In this document: positions 35,205 to 45,294 of the stretch, piece by piece
Layout: each line of letters opens with the position of its first letter
How positions within the stretch are numbered: the stretch's first letter is position 1
Source of the DNA: Clostridia bacterium
GTDB taxonomy: Bacteria > Bacillota > Clostridia > Oscillospirales > Acutalibacteraceae
Length of the DNA stretch: 64,000 nucleotides
Direction of reading: 5' to 3'
Assembly (NCBI GenBank): GCA_017537365.1
Contig: JAFYKZ010000002.1
Span: 62,001-126,000, forward strand
Position numbers and translations under genes: made by a program
Notes under the pieces: generated by a model
Seen by the model: only the letters and a program-made list of their open reading frames with translations
Told to the model about the DNA's origin: nothing
Database searches by the model: none

Positions 35205-35997
35205 TTTTCATACCCATACGGTTTTTTGCGACGGTAAAAGCACCCCCGAGGAAATGGTGTTAGCGGCAATAGAAAAGAATTTCACCGATTTGGGATTTTC
35301 TTCGCATAGTGTTATGTATATCAAAAGCAGTTTTGCTATGAAAGCAGAAAACGAAAAACCTTATATCGAAGAAATACTTCGTTTAAAGGAAAAGTATAAA
35401 AACGAAATAAATGTTTTATGCGGTATCGAATTGGACATTTTTTCGCATAAACCTGAGTTTAGTTATGATTATACAATCGGAGCTGTTCATTATGTTTTGA
35501 AAGACGGAATGTATCTTGCAGTTGATAAAAGCGCAGAAGATACAAAAGCATCGGTTGATAAATATTATGGCGGCGATTATGATGCATTTGCTGAGGATTA
35601 TTTTGAATTAGTAAGCAATATCGTAGAGCAAACAAATGCGGATATTATAGGACATATTGATTTAGTAAGCAAGTTCGATGAGGTTTTGAAGATAGAAAGA
35701 GGCGAGCGGTATTATAAGGCTAGCGAAAAATGTGTTGAAAACCTTATAAAATATAATATTCCTTTTGAAATAAATACAGGTGCAATGTCGAGAGGGTATA
35801 GAACAACCCCGTATCCTGATGAAAGAATTTTAAAAATGATAAAGGATTATGGCGGAAAAATTGCAATTTCGGCAGATTGCCATAGCAAAGAGGGGTTAGA
35901 TTTTGGTTTTGAAGAAGCCGAAAATCTTGCAAAAAAATGCGGATTTAAAGAATATGCAATAATTAAAAACAACAAAATAGAATATATAAATTTTTGA
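35191..35997 (+). CDS. hisK: Histidinol-phosphatase, PHP family
   Basis: Dephosphorylates histidinol phosphate; PHP (HisK/HisJ) type, replacing the HAD domain of enteric HisB. 268 residues: [57 protein letters not shown], and [14 protein letters not shown] supply the metal-binding His and Asp residues. Completes all ten steps of histidine synthesis in this operon. Confidence 0.93.
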   Translation: MITTNFHTHTVFCDGKSTPEEMVLAAIEKNFTDLGFSSHSVMYIKSSFAMKAENEKPYIEEILRLKEKYKNEINVLCGIELDIFSHKPEFSYDYTIGAVHYVLKDGMYLAVDKSAEDTKASVDKYYGGDYDAFAEDYFELVSNIVEQTNADIIGHIDLVSKFDEVLKIERGERYYKASEKCVENLIKYNIPFEINTGAMSRGYRTTPYPDERILKMIKDYGGKIAISADCHSKEGLDFGFEEAENLAKKCGFKEYAIIKNNKIEYINF

Positions 35998-36014
35998 ATT
36001 AAAGGAGAATAAAT

Positions 36015-36815
36015 ATGGGATTTTTAAAGGGTAAAACTGCTATTATAACAGGTGCAGGATATGCCGTTTTGTCTGATGGAAGTTGCGGCTCAATAGGTTA
36101 TGGTATTGCAACCGCTTATGCAAAAGAGGGCGCTAACTTAGTTATAACAGGAAGAAATGTTGAAAAGCTTGAAAAGGCTAAAACTGAACTGGAAAAGAAT
36201 TATGGCATTAAGGTTTTGGCATTGCAGGCAGATATTAACGAGGGTTCAGATAACGAAGCCATTGCAAATTCTGTTGCTAAAAAAGCTTTTGATGAGTTCG
36301 GCAGAATTGATGTTCTTATTAATAATGCTCAGGCATCTGCATCGGGTGTAACAATAGAAAACCACACCACCGAGCAGTTTAATCTTGCAATGTATTCAGG
36401 CCTTTATGCAACCTTTTATTATATGAAAGCTTGCTATCCTTATTTAAAGGAAACAAAGGGTAGTATTATCAATTTTGCATCGGGCGCAGGTCTTTTTGGA
36501 AATTACGGTCAATGCTCTTATGCTGCGGCAAAAGAGGCTATACGCGGTTTATCCCGTGTTGCCGCAACCGAATGGGCGAAGGACGGAATAAATACTAATA
36601 TTGTTTGTCCTCTCGCATGGACTGCTCAGCTTGAAAACTTCCAAAAAGCATATCCTGATGCTTTTGCGGCTAATGTTAAGATGCCACCTGCCGGTCATTA
36701 CGGTGATACTGAACTTGAAATTGGCAGAGCTTGTGTAGCACTTGCTTCTCCTGATTTTAAATATATGAACGGCGAAACTATAACTCTTGAAGGCGGTATG
36801 GGTTTAAGACCGTAA
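36015..36815 (+). CDS. Short-chain dehydrogenase/reductase with extended cofactor loop
   Basis: 266 residues, classical SDR: TAIITGAG start, LINNAQA, catalytic Ser in INFASGAG, YxxxK in YAAAKEAIRG, and NIVCPLAW. The glycine-rich cofactor loop between TGAG and GSIGYGIATAY carries an extra YAVLSDGSC segment not found in most SDRs. Substrate is unknown. AAAGGAG precedes the ATG. It follows hisK by 17 bases with no terminator, so it may be carried on the his transcript, though no histidine role is evident. Confidence 0.85.
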   Translation: MGFLKGKTAIITGAGYAVLSDGSCGSIGYGIATAYAKEGANLVITGRNVEKLEKAKTELEKNYGIKVLALQADINEGSDNEAIANSVAKKAFDEFGRIDVLINNAQASASGVTIENHTTEQFNLAMYSGLYATFYYMKACYPYLKETKGSIINFASGAGLFGNYGQCSYAAAKEAIRGLSRVAATEWAKDGINTNIVCPLAWTAQLENFQKAYPDAFAANVKMPPAGHYGDTELEIGRACVALASPDFKYMNGETITLEGGMGLRP

Positions 36816-36821
36816 AACAAT

Positions 36822-38207
36822 ATGTTAAGTAAATATATAGGAAATAAAAGCTTTTATAAAAATGTTTTAAAATTAGCGATACCTATAATGCTTCAGAATG
36901 CTATCACCAATTTCGTTAATATGCTTGATAACATAATGGTTGGAAAGCTAAGCACTAATGAAATGACCGGTGTTGCGATTGCTAATCAGCTTATTTTTGT
37001 TTTCACTTTTTGTGTTTTTGGTGCGGTTGCGGGAGCGGGTATTTTCGGTGCTCAGTTTTTTGGCAAGGGCGACCACGAGGGTGTTAGATACACATTCAGA
37101 TTTAAACTGATAATCGGTATGATAGTGGCGGTTATGGGTATAGCGATATTTTGGTTTTTGGGAAATCCTTTAATAAACCTTTATCTGAAAGGCGAGGGAA
37201 GTTCTGCCGATAAACTTGAAATATTAAGCTATGCTAAAAACTATCTTAATATTATGCTTATAGGACTAATTCCTTTTGCAATTTCGCAATGCTATTCTGC
37301 AACACTCAGAGAATGCGACCGTTCGCTTCTTCCAATGTTTGCGGGAATTATAGCGGTTGCGGTTAATTTGATTTTTAATTTCAGTCTGATATATGGTAAA
37401 TTCGGTTTTCCAGAACTCAGAGCAAGCGGCGCGGCTATCGCAACAGTAATTTCCAGATTTACAGAGCTTTTGATTTTAGTTGTTGTTACCGCCTTAACCG
37501 CTAAGCGAAGTCCGTTTATAAAGGGTGCTTTTAAAAGCTTATATATGCCATATAAGCTTTCGAAAGAAATATTTAAAAAGGGTATGCCTCTAATGCTTAA
37601 TGAAATACTTTGGGCATCAGGTATGGCAGCAATGAGCCAATGCTATTCGATTAAGGGAATAGATGTTGTTGCAGGAAATAATATTGCCCAAACCTATTTT
37701 AATGTTTTCTCGGTTGCGTTTACGGCGGTTGGAATTTCAATAGGAATTATTTTAGGTCAACAACTGGGCAAGGGAAGTAAAAACGAGGTTTTGGATACTG
37801 CGCGAAAGTTAATAGTTTTTTCTATTTTAATAAGCTTTATTGCGGCGGCACTTTATTTTGTTTGCGCTTCGTTTATCCCTGAATTTTATAACACAAGTGA
37901 TGAAGTTCGCCATATTGCAAAAAGACTTATGCAAATAGGCGCTATAACGCTTCCGCTTGAAGCATTTGCACAAGCTGCATACTTTACCTTGCGCTCTGGC
38001 GGAAAAACCTTTATTGTGTTTTTGTTTGATTCTGCATATATGTGGTTTATAAGTATACCCATAGCTTTTGTTTTGGGTAGTTATTCGGGACTTACAATTT
38101 CTTGGATATACCTCATTTGTCAGCTTCTGATAACCTTAAAATGCATTCTGGGTTATATTTTCGTTAAACGAGGAATTTGGATAAAAAATATAGTTGATGA
38201 TTTATAA
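36822..38207 (+). CDS. MATE-family multidrug/metabolite exporter
   Basis: Twelve-helix antiporter of 461 residues, MATE/DinF-like: VLKLAIPIMLQNAITNFVNMLDNIMVGKL, AGAGIFGAQFFGKGD, and a second-half repeat LKSKEIFKKGMPLMLNEILW-like with a MAAMSQCYSIKG stretch. Cation- or H+-driven efflux is typical; substrate unknown. The start at 36822 has no clear ribosome site and lies six bases after the SDR stop, suggesting coupling with that gene. Ends at a bidirectional terminator. Confidence 0.9.
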   Translation: MLSKYIGNKSFYKNVLKLAIPIMLQNAITNFVNMLDNIMVGKLSTNEMTGVAIANQLIFVFTFCVFGAVAGAGIFGAQFFGKGDHEGVRYTFRFKLIIGMIVAVMGIAIFWFLGNPLINLYLKGEGSSADKLEILSYAKNYLNIMLIGLIPFAISQCYSATLRECDRSLLPMFAGIIAVAVNLIFNFSLIYGKFGFPELRASGAAIATVISRFTELLILVVVTALTAKRSPFIKGAFKSLYMPYKLSKEIFKKGMPLMLNEILWASGMAAMSQCYSIKGIDVVAGNNIAQTYFNVFSVAFTAVGISIGIILGQQLGKGSKNEVLDTARKLIVFSILISFIAAALYFVCASFIPEFYNTSDEVRHIAKRLMQIGAITLPLEAFAQAAYFTLRSGGKTFIVFLFDSAYMWFISIPIAFVLGSYSGLTISWIYLICQLLITLKCILGYIFVKRGIWIKNIVDDL

Positions 38208-38209
38208 AC

Positions 38210-38241
38210 AATAAAGCCACCGATTTTTCGGTGGCTTTATT
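38210..38241. terminator. Bidirectional terminator between MATE gene and queH
   Basis: AATAAAGCCACCGA (38210-38223) pairs perfectly with TCGGTGGCTTTATT (38228-38241), TTTT loop. Its last base is in the queH stop codon. Confidence 0.9.
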
Positions 38242-38807
38242 TATACGCTATTAAATTTAATTTTATCTCGTTCGATTTGCTTTGAGTATCTATCTTCCTC
38301 TGAGAAAATGCAACCGCAATATTTTTGCATATAAAGTCCTATTTCGCGAGCGGTTTGATTTCCGTTTCTGAAATTTGGTCTAAAATCGCGGTATAAAAAT
38401 TCTATACCGTATTTTTCGGCATATCTGACCCCCGCATTTTTAATAGCTTCATGGTCTTGATAAAGACTTGCAAGCAGGGTAGAGGTGAAATATTTATACC
38501 CATTTTCTGCCGCATATTTAGCTGTTTGCTCTAATCTGTGCTCGTAACAGTATTTGCAACGGTTTTCAATATTATCGGCTACATTTTTAACAAAACTTCT
38601 AAGCCCGTAATCTTCTAAAACTTTGGTTTCAAGCTCATTTTGTTTTGCGTATTCTATAAGGCAATCTCTTCGTGCTTCATATTCTTTAAAGGGATGGATA
38701 TTAGGATTATACCAAAAAGCAACAGGGGTAAACCCCTCATCCTTTAAAGGATTAATAGCCGAAACTGAGCAGGGTGCACAGCAACAATGAAGTAAAACCT
38801 TTGTCAT
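38241..38807 (-). CDS. queH: Epoxyqueuosine reductase QueH
   Basis: Last step of queuosine synthesis, reducing epoxyqueuosine on tRNA; the non-cobalamin alternative to QueG. 188 residues of the former DUF208 family: LLHCCCAPCSV, FWYNPNIHPFKEYEARR, RCKYCYEHRL, and KYCGCIFSEEDR give the Cys clusters for iron-sulfur and metal binding. Its ATG shares one base with the secA stop. Pairs functionally with queA at 23960, which is in a separate transcript. Confidence 0.93.
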   Translation of the reverse strand: MTKVLLHCCCAPCSVSAINPLKDEGFTPVAFWYNPNIHPFKEYEARRDCLIEYAKQNELETKVLEDYGLRSFVKNVADNIENRCKYCYEHRLEQTAKYAAENGYKYFTSTLLASLYQDHEAIKNAGVRYAEKYGIEFLYRDFRPNFRNGNQTAREIGLYMQKYCGCIFSEEDRYSKQIERDKIKFNSV

Positions 38808-41542
38808 TAATCTTCACCTGCAATATCTTTGCCGCAACAACGCTTATATTTTTTACCGCTTCCGCAAGGGCATAATGCGTTTTTGCTAACAACGCCTTTT
38901 CCTCTAACGGTTAAAGGTTTATCGCCGGCATTACTTTCCTCGGCAACCTTTTCGCGTTTAACTTCTTCATCTTTGCGAACACGAACCGAAAGCACTAATT
39001 TTGAAGTTTGCTCTCTGATAGCATTGGTCATTTGCTCGAACATATCGTAACTATCGTTTCGGTATTCAATAACAGGGTCGTGCTGACCGTATGCTCTAAG
39101 ACCGATACCCTGACGGAGCTGGTCCATAGCATCGATATGGTCCATCCAGTTAGTATCAACACTTCTGAGAAGCATAACGCGTTCAATTTCGCGCATGGTT
39201 TCGCTTCCGAATTCTTCTTCGCGGGCATCATATATAGTGCGAACACGGTCTTTAAGATTTTGAGCAATGTTCTCTTTTGAGGTTTCGCCTAACTCCTCTG
39301 GTGTGAAACGGAAATCGGTTGGAACGGTTATCCAGCCTGCAAAATATTCTCTGAGACCGTTCAAATCCCAATTATCGTGGATAGCATCAGCCAGATAAAT
39401 ACCGCAGTATGCATCGATAGTTTCGTCTATCATTTTTAAAATGGTGTCTTTAAGTTCCTCACCGTTAAGAACCTTATTGCGCTCGGTATAGATAAGCTCG
39501 CGCTGTTTGTTCATAACATCGTCGTATTGAAGCACATTTTTACGAATAGCGAAGTTCATGCCCTCTTTCTTCTTTTGGGCGCTTTCAATAGTTCTTGAAA
39601 GCATTGAGCTTTCGAGTGGAACATTTTCTTCAACTCTTAGAGTTTCCATCATACCTGATATTCTTTCTCCGCCGAATAGACGCATTAAATCGTCTTCAAG
39701 GGATACAAAGAATTGGGTATTACCAGGGTCTCCCTGACGACCTGCACGACCTCTTAGCTGATTATCAATACGGCGGGAATCGTGGCGCTCGGTACCTATA
39801 ATGCAAAGACCGCCAACCTCTTTAACCTTTTCGTTTTCGGGCGCGATATCTAGCTTAAACTTATCATAATAAGCCTTAAATTTCTCGCGAGAAGCGATAA
39901 TATCGGGGTCGTCTGTTTCGGCAAAACCTGTTGCTTCAATTATCATTTCGTCTGATAAACCGTCATGCTTTAAAGCGGCTTTTGCTAAATATTCCGCGTT
40001 ACCGCCAAGCATAATATCGGTACCACGACCTGCCATATTAGTTGCAATAGTAACTGCACCGAATTTACCTGCCTGAGCAATAATTTCTGCTTCTTTTTCG
40101 TGATGCTTAGCGTTTAAAACATTATGGGCAATACCGCGTTTTTTAAGCATAGCGGATAAGAGCTCGGATTTTTCGATTGTAACTGTACCAACAAGTACAG
40201 GCTGACCTTTTTCGTGGCAAGCTACAATCTTATCTATAACCGCATAAAATTTTGCTTTTTCGGTTTTGTAAACAACATCATTTTCATCAATACGGGCTAT
40301 CGGTTTGTTGGTTGGAATTTCGATAACATCAAGACGGTAAATCTCCTTGAATTCTGCTTCCTCGGTCATAGCAGTACCTGTCATACCCGAAAGCTTTGAA
40401 TATAAACGGAAGAAATTCTGGAATGTTATTGTTGCAAGAGTTTTAGATTCCTTTGCAACTTTAACACCTTCTTTTGCTTCAATAGCTTGGTGAAGTCCCT
40501 CATTATACCGTCTACCATACATAAGACGGCCTGTGAATTCGTCTACTATGATAACTTCACCGTCTTTAACAACATAGTCAACATCGCGTTTCATAATACC
40601 ATAAGCCCTGATAGCCTGATTAACATGGTGGGCAATGGCGATATTATCGGTATCGTTTAGGTTTTCAATATTAAAATAGCGCTCGGCCTTTTCAACACCC
40701 GAGGGGGTTAAAGTAACCGTTCTAGCTTTTTCGTCAACAACATAGTCGCCGTCGTAATTTGTAACAGCATCGCTCGCTTTATCGTCCATCTCTTTGATTT
40801 TAAACATTTTGAGATTTCTGGCAAAGCTGTTTGCGGCGGTATAAAGGTCGGTTGATTTATCACTTTGACCTGAAATAATAAGGGGAGTACGCGCCTCGTC
40901 AACCAAGATAGAGTCAACCTCGTCCACAATAGCGAAGTTATGCTCGCGTTGAACCTTTTGCTCCTTATAAATTACCATATTATCTCTAAGGTAATCAAAG
41001 CCGAGTTCGTTATTGGTGCAATAGGTTATATCGGCATCGTAGGCTCTCTTTTTATCCTCGTGGTCCATTCCGTGAATAATAAGACCAACGCTAAGACCCA
41101 TAAATCTGTATAGCTTGCCCATCCACTCAGAGTCGCGCTTTGCAAGGTAATCGTTAACTGTTACGATATGAACACCTTTTCCGGTTAGCGCATTTAAGTA
41201 TGCAGGTAAAGTAGCAACCAAGGTTTTACCTTCACCTGTTCTCATTTCGGCAATTCTGCCTTGATGCAAAATAATACCGCCTATAATTTGAACAGGGAAG
41301 TGGCGCATACCGAGTACGCGGTCGCTCGCTTCTCGGCAAGCGGCAAAGGCTTCGGGCAAAATACTGTCAAGACTTTCACCAGCTTCTAATCTTTCTTTAA
41401 ACAGAGCCGTTTTTCCTTTAAGTTCATCATCAGATAGAGCGCGGTATTCCTCTTCAAGAGATAAAACCTTTTCCACCTGAGGCATAATTCTTTTAATTTC
41501 TTTTTGACTGTAATCGCCAAATAGTTTTTTAAGTAAACCCAT
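38807..41542 (-). CDS. secA: Preprotein translocase ATPase SecA
   Basis: Motor that pushes secretory proteins through SecYEG. 911 residues from ATG 41542, which follows GAGGT; an upstream extension in the same frame lacks a ribosome site. Motifs: [17 protein letters not shown] (Walker A), [51 protein letters not shown], and a C-terminal SEC-C zinc tail [17 protein letters not shown] that binds SecB-like partners or lipid. Probably the sole secA. queH rides behind it. Confidence 0.98.
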   Translation of the reverse strand: MGLLKKLFGDYSQKEIKRIMPQVEKVLSLEEEYRALSDDELKGKTALFKERLEAGESLDSILPEAFAACREASDRVLGMRHFPVQIIGGIILHQGRIAEMRTGEGKTLVATLPAYLNALTGKGVHIVTVNDYLAKRDSEWMGKLYRFMGLSVGLIIHGMDHEDKKRAYDADITYCTNNELGFDYLRDNMVIYKEQKVQREHNFAIVDEVDSILVDEARTPLIISGQSDKSTDLYTAANSFARNLKMFKIKEMDDKASDAVTNYDGDYVVDEKARTVTLTPSGVEKAERYFNIENLNDTDNIAIAHHVNQAIRAYGIMKRDVDYVVKDGEVIIVDEFTGRLMYGRRYNEGLHQAIEAKEGVKVAKESKTLATITFQNFFRLYSKLSGMTGTAMTEEAEFKEIYRLDVIEIPTNKPIARIDENDVVYKTEKAKFYAVIDKIVACHEKGQPVLVGTVTIEKSELLSAMLKKRGIAHNVLNAKHHEKEAEIIAQAGKFGAVTIATNMAGRGTDIMLGGNAEYLAKAALKHDGLSDEMIIEATGFAETDDPDIIASREKFKAYYDKFKLDIAPENEKVKEVGGLCIIGTERHDSRRIDNQLRGRAGRQGDPGNTQFFVSLEDDLMRLFGGERISGMMETLRVEENVPLESSMLSRTIESAQKKKEGMNFAIRKNVLQYDDVMNKQRELIYTERNKVLNGEELKDTILKMIDETIDAYCGIYLADAIHDNWDLNGLREYFAGWITVPTDFRFTPEELGETSKENIAQNLKDRVRTIYDAREEEFGSETMREIERVMLLRSVDTNWMDHIDAMDQLRQGIGLRAYGQHDPVIEYRNDSYDMFEQMTNAIREQTSKLVLSVRVRKDEEVKREKVAEESNAGDKPLTVRGKGVVSKNALCPCGSGKKYKRCCGKDIAGED

Positions 41543-41632
41543 AATGAAAATACCTCTATAAGTAATAAAGTTTAGTATAATAATATATAATACCATAAAA
41601 TATTAAATAAATATAGTATTATTTTTAATTTT

Positions 41633-42703
41633 TTAAAGAATTATCAATTCTTTTTTCGATTTAGTTAGGTTTTCGTATGAATTTTCAGTTATTAAAACCA
41701 TATCCTCGATTCTAACACCAAATTTGTTTTCTAAATAAATACCCGGTTCAACCGTCATAATCATACCGCTTTCAAGTCTAGTTTCGTCTCTTGTGTTAAA
41801 AGCGGGATTTTCGTGAATTTCTAAGCCAACGCTATGTCCCAGTCCATGCCCGAAGCAGCCCTCATAACCTTCGTTATAAATAAACTTTCGGGCGATATTA
41901 TCTATATCACGGCATACGGCATTTGGTTTAATTTCTTTTAATGCAAGATTTTGCGATTCTAATACAGTGTTATAAACCTTTTGCATTTCGTCGGTGGCAT
42001 ATTCTAGGGCAACGGTTCTGGTCATATCCGAGCGGTATCCGTTTATAACAGCACCAAAATCCATAGTTATAAAATCACCTGCTTCAAGAGGCTTGTCCGT
42101 AGGTACACCGTGTGGCAAAGAGGAATTTTTACCCGAAACAACAATAAAGTCAAAGGAGACACCCTCGCTACCCGACTTTCGCATAAAAAATTCCATATCT
42201 AAGGCTATTTCCTTTTCGGTAACACCTGATTTTATTTTGTTTAATATATAATCAAATGTCTTATCGGTTATATCCTGAGCTTTTTTTATATTTTCGATTT
42301 CTTCATTGGATTTAATTCTTCTTAAAGCTTTTATTTTCTTTGAAATTTCCGCTTTTGCAAAAACCTTAAATTCAGGCAGATTGTTTTTGAAACTTTCATA
42401 TTCCCTTAAAGTTACGGTATCGGGTTCGAGCAAAATTTCTTCAATGTTATGCTTTTTAAAGATAGTTTTAAGGTCATTAAAAAGGCTGTTTTGAAGCAGA
42501 ACCGTAGCGGAATTAACCATTTCTTTTGCTTTTTCGAAATATCTGAAATCTATTATAAAATATACTTCTTCTTTAAGTATAACAAGAGTTCCTGCAGAGG
42601 AACGCATACCTATAAAATAAAATCGGTTATTCTCATTTGTAATGAGCAAGGCTTCATTTTTATTTAATATTTTTTGAAGTTCTTCTATTCTTTTTTGAAA
42701 CAT
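41633..42703 (-). CDS. Xaa-Pro peptidase (M24 family)
   Basis: Metallopeptidase of the PepP/PepQ type that removes N-terminal residues next to proline. 356 residues: creatinase-like N-domain (1-120), then the pita-bread fold with metal ligands in MDFGAVINGYRSDMTRTVAL, GHGLGHSVGLEIHE, MTVEPGIYL and GVRIEDMVLI (two Asp, His, two Glu). Tandem ATGs at 42706 and 42703; the second lies six bases after GGAG and is preferred. Its first 44 bases overlap the end of the symporter gene, so the two are coupled: peptide breakdown and amino acid transport. Confidence 0.92.
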   Translation of the reverse strand: MFQKRIEELQKILNKNEALLITNENNRFYFIGMRSSAGTLVILKEEVYFIIDFRYFEKAKEMVNSATVLLQNSLFNDLKTIFKKHNIEEILLEPDTVTLREYESFKNNLPEFKVFAKAEISKKIKALRRIKSNEEIENIKKAQDITDKTFDYILNKIKSGVTEKEIALDMEFFMRKSGSEGVSFDFIVVSGKNSSLPHGVPTDKPLEAGDFITMDFGAVINGYRSDMTRTVALEYATDEMQKVYNTVLESQNLALKEIKPNAVCRDIDNIARKFIYNEGYEGCFGHGLGHSVGLEIHENPAFNTRDETRLESGMIMTVEPGIYLENKFGVRIEDMVLITENSYENLTKSKKELIIL

Positions 42704-44015
42704 CATTATCTCCTATGATTTTAAATATATTATCCGACAATAAAAGTATTGCCGAAAGGTTTATTATAAGCATAATGGCATTAAAAAATTCAGCCATTTT
42801 CCATACCGATGCAACATCGAAAACCGCCCCCATAACAGAGCCTAACGGATAAAATCCCGAAAATATTTTACCGCCCGTTTTTCCGAATAAAAACTCGCTT
42901 CCGCTCTTTCCGTAAACCGCCCAACCGATAACACTAGAAAAGGCGAAAAAACACATCATAACGGCTAAAATTATAACCGATAAATTACCGTAATTTACAG
43001 AAAAAGCTTTGCCTACGAGGGTTGCATTTGCAAAGCTTGTATAATCTATTTTAACCCCGCTTGAAATAATTGTCAATGCCGTTAGGGTGCAAATAAGAAT
43101 TGTATCAACAAAAACCTCGAAAATGCCGTATAATCCTTGGGTTTTGCTATTGGCATCGAAAGCCTCTGAATGAGCTATCGCTGAGGTGCCGAGTCCTGCC
43201 TCGTTTGAAAAAACTCCGCGAGAAGCACCTACGGTAGCAACCTTCAAAAATGAACCTATCATTCCTCCGGTTACCGCTTTTGGATTAAATGCGCCCTCAA
43301 ATATCATTTTAAAAGCCTTTGGTAAAACATCAATATTTATAATAATTATGCCTAAGCATAATGCAATATAAAACATCGACATAAAGGGTATTGTTTTTTC
43401 GGTAAAAACCGCAATTTTTTCGTTTCCGCCGAGTATTACCGCATAAACTAAAAAAGCGAAAATAATGCCTAAAACAAGCTTTATATAAAAATTATCGGTT
43501 ATAGATAAAATTGCAGCGTTTGTTTGGGTTATGTTGCCTGTGCAGAAAGCGGCAGGTATCAAAAGAAAGGCGAAAACAGGGGAGAGGTATTTGAATTTTG
43601 ATTTAATTTCTTTTATGTAATACATAGGACCGCCTGAAAACTTGCCTTTTTTCTCTTTTCTGAAAAAAACCGCTATTGCAATTTCAGAATATTTAACCGC
43701 CATACCTAAAATTGCCGAAACCCACATCCAAAATATAGCTCCCGCACCGCCAACCGAAATTGCGCTTGCAACCCCTGCTATATTACCTGTGCCAACCGTT
43801 GCCGAAAGGGCGGTGCAGGCGGCTTGGAGCGAGGTTATTTTGTTTTGATTTTGCTTTCGGTTTTTAAAGGCGAAAACAACCGCTTTTATTGATTTAGGAA
43901 AAAACTTTATTTGAAAAAATCTTCCCTTAAAGCTTAAATACAGACCGCATAAAATAAGCAAAACAAAAGGGAAAAATCCTGAAATTATATCTATTAAATT
44001 ATTAAAAAACTCCAT
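42660..44015 (-). CDS. Sodium:alanine symporter (AGCS family)
   Basis: Na+-coupled carrier for alanine or glycine, 451 residues with about ten helices. Signatures: SLQAACTALSATVGTGNIAGVA, GGAGAIFWMWVSAILGMAVKYSE, GGPMYYIKE, and GVFSNEAGLGTSAIAHSEA. ATG 44015 follows TTGGGAGATG; a TTG at 44030 lies in that site. Its promoter shares a palindrome with the divergent cysteine desulfurase promoter. Confidence 0.94.
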   Translation of the reverse strand: MEFFNNLIDIISGFFPFVLLILCGLYLSFKGRFFQIKFFPKSIKAVVFAFKNRKQNQNKITSLQAACTALSATVGTGNIAGVASAISVGGAGAIFWMWVSAILGMAVKYSEIAIAVFFRKEKKGKFSGGPMYYIKEIKSKFKYLSPVFAFLLIPAAFCTGNITQTNAAILSITDNFYIKLVLGIIFAFLVYAVILGGNEKIAVFTEKTIPFMSMFYIALCLGIIIINIDVLPKAFKMIFEGAFNPKAVTGGMIGSFLKVATVGASRGVFSNEAGLGTSAIAHSEAFDANSKTQGLYGIFEVFVDTILICTLTALTIISSGVKIDYTSFANATLVGKAFSVNYGNLSVIILAVMMCFFAFSSVIGWAVYGKSGSEFLFGKTGGKIFSGFYPLGSVMGAVFDVASVWKMAEFFNAIMLIINLSAILLLSDNIFKIIGDNDVSKKNRRTSKNIK

Positions 44016-44037
44016 AAATACATCTCCCAACTAAATT

Positions 44038-44067
44038 AGTATTAAAAAAGATAAAAAAATATCACAA
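44038..44067 (-). promoter_or_regulatory. Candidate promoter for the AGCS symporter gene
   Basis: Minus strand: TTGTGA (44062-44067), 18-base spacer, AATACT (44038-44043). The -35 lies in the left arm of the palindrome. Confidence 0.5.
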
Positions 44068-44090
44068 TAATAAATATTTACTATTGTGAT
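44061..44090. promoter_or_regulatory. 30-base palindrome spanning both divergent -35 boxes
   Basis: ATCACAATA (44061-44069) and TATTGTGAT (44082-44090) are perfect inverted copies; the middle TAAATATTTA (44071-44080) is itself palindromic, so only the A/C pair at 44070/44081 breaks the symmetry. Both TTGTGA -35 boxes are inside it. A dimeric or tetrameric regulator could control both directions; the regulator is not identified. Confidence 0.6.
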
Positions 44091-44112
44091 TTAAGATGTT
44101 TTATAGTATAAT
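44084..44112 (+). promoter_or_regulatory. Promoter for the cysteine desulfurase-thiI unit
   Basis: TTGTGA (44084-44089), 17-base spacer, perfect TATAAT (44107-44112). Transcription would begin near 44119. Confidence 0.8.
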
Positions 44113-44160
44113 GTATATGTATATTTGTATCTTATACTATATATTGAAAGTGTGGATTTT

Positions 44161-45294
44161 TTGGAACGGATAGTATATCTTGATAACAGTGCAACAACTA
44201 AGCCTTGCAAACGCTCGGTGGAATATATAAATAAAGCTTTAACTGAAAATTGGGGTAACCCTTCTTCGCTTCATTCTTTCGGCTTTTCGGCGGAACTAGG
44301 TATGAACGAGGCAAGAGAAAAAATTGCCAAAAAAATCTCTGCTGAGGCGAATGAAATTGTTTTTACAGGTAGCGGAACAGAGGCTAACAATACCGCTATT
44401 ATGACTGTTTTAAACAGTCGCGCTAAAAAAATTATTACTAGCTCTATTGAGCATCCCTCGGTTTTAGAAACGGTTAAAAGGCTTGAAGCAAACGGTTTTG
44501 AAATAGTAAAAATCGGGTGCGATAATAATGGCATTATAGATTTAGCAGAGCTTAAAAATGCGGTTGATGAAAATACAGCGCTTGTTAGCATTATGCTTGT
44601 TAACAATGAAATAGGTTCTGTTCAACCTATAAAAGAGGCTGTAAGAATTGTAAAATCGAAATCGCCTAAAACCTTGTTCCATTGCGATGCGGTTCAGGCT
44701 TTTGGAAAGATGTCTATAAATGTTAAAAATTTAGGCATTGATTTAATGAGTATTAGCGCTCATAAGGTGCATGGTCCTAAGGGTATCGGCGCTTTATATT
44801 GCAAAAAGGGCGTTAATTTAAAGCCGTTTATAACCGGCGGTGGTCAGGAAAGAGGGCTTCGTTCAGGAACGGAGAGTACGCCGCTTATTATGGGATTTAT
44901 GGGAGCTTGCGAAAATCTTGGTGATATAAATAAAGAACTTGAAAAGATAAAAGAAATAAACGAATATGCAAGAGATTGTTTTGAGAGAGATAATAATATT
45001 TTTATAAATTCTCCCGAAAATGCATTGCCGTTTATACTTAATATCTCGGTTTTAGGCTATAACTCCGAAACCTTGCTTCATTTTTTAGAAAGCGAGAATA
45101 TTTTTGTTTCATCAGGTAGCGCTTGCGCAAAAGGTGAGCAGAGCTATGTTTTAAAAGCGTTGGGGCTTGATAAACGTAAATCGGACAGTGCTTTAAGACT
45201 TAGCTTTTCAAGAGATAATACTAAGGAGGATATAGACCTGTTATACTCTGCTTTGAAAAAAGCAATGGGTAAAATCAGGCGAAGCGATATATGA
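44161..45294 (+). CDS. Cysteine desulfurase (NifS/IscS-like)
   Basis: PLP enzyme that takes sulfur from cysteine onto an active-site Cys. 377 residues: VYLDNSATTKP, NWGNPSSLHSFG, FTGSGTEANNTAI, SSIEHPSVLET, HCDAVQAFGKM, and SISAHKVHGPKGIGALY with the PLP Lys. The catalytic Cys is in SSGSACAKGEQSYVLKALG. TTG 44161 is my start because the family begins right before YLDN; the TTG at 44125 is within a few bases of the transcription start. It overlaps thiI by four bases, which fits a dedicated sulfur donor for tRNA thiolation. Confidence 0.93.
   Translation: MERIVYLDNSATTKPCKRSVEYINKALTENWGNPSSLHSFGFSAELGMNEAREKIAKKISAEANEIVFTGSGTEANNTAIMTVLNSRAKKIITSSIEHPSVLETVKRLEANGFEIVKIGCDNNGIIDLAELKNAVDENTALVSIMLVNNEIGSVQPIKEAVRIVKSKSPKTLFHCDAVQAFGKMSINVKNLGIDLMSISAHKVHGPKGIGALYCKKGVNLKPFITGGGQERGLRSGTESTPLIMGFMGACENLGDINKELEKIKEINEYARDCFERDNNIFINSPENALPFILNISVLGYNSETLLHFLESENIFVSSGSACAKGEQSYVLKALGLDKRKSDSALRLSFSRDNTKEDIDLLYSALKKAMGKIRRSDI

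Noticed and set aside
38829-40399. Several + strand ORFs opposite secA
   Set aside because: Antisense shadows of a long well-conserved gene; none has a ribosome site or recognisable domain.
44125-44160. Upstream TTG start of the cysteine desulfurase
   Set aside because: Only a few bases beyond the predicted transcription start, without a ribosome site; the family begins at YLDN.
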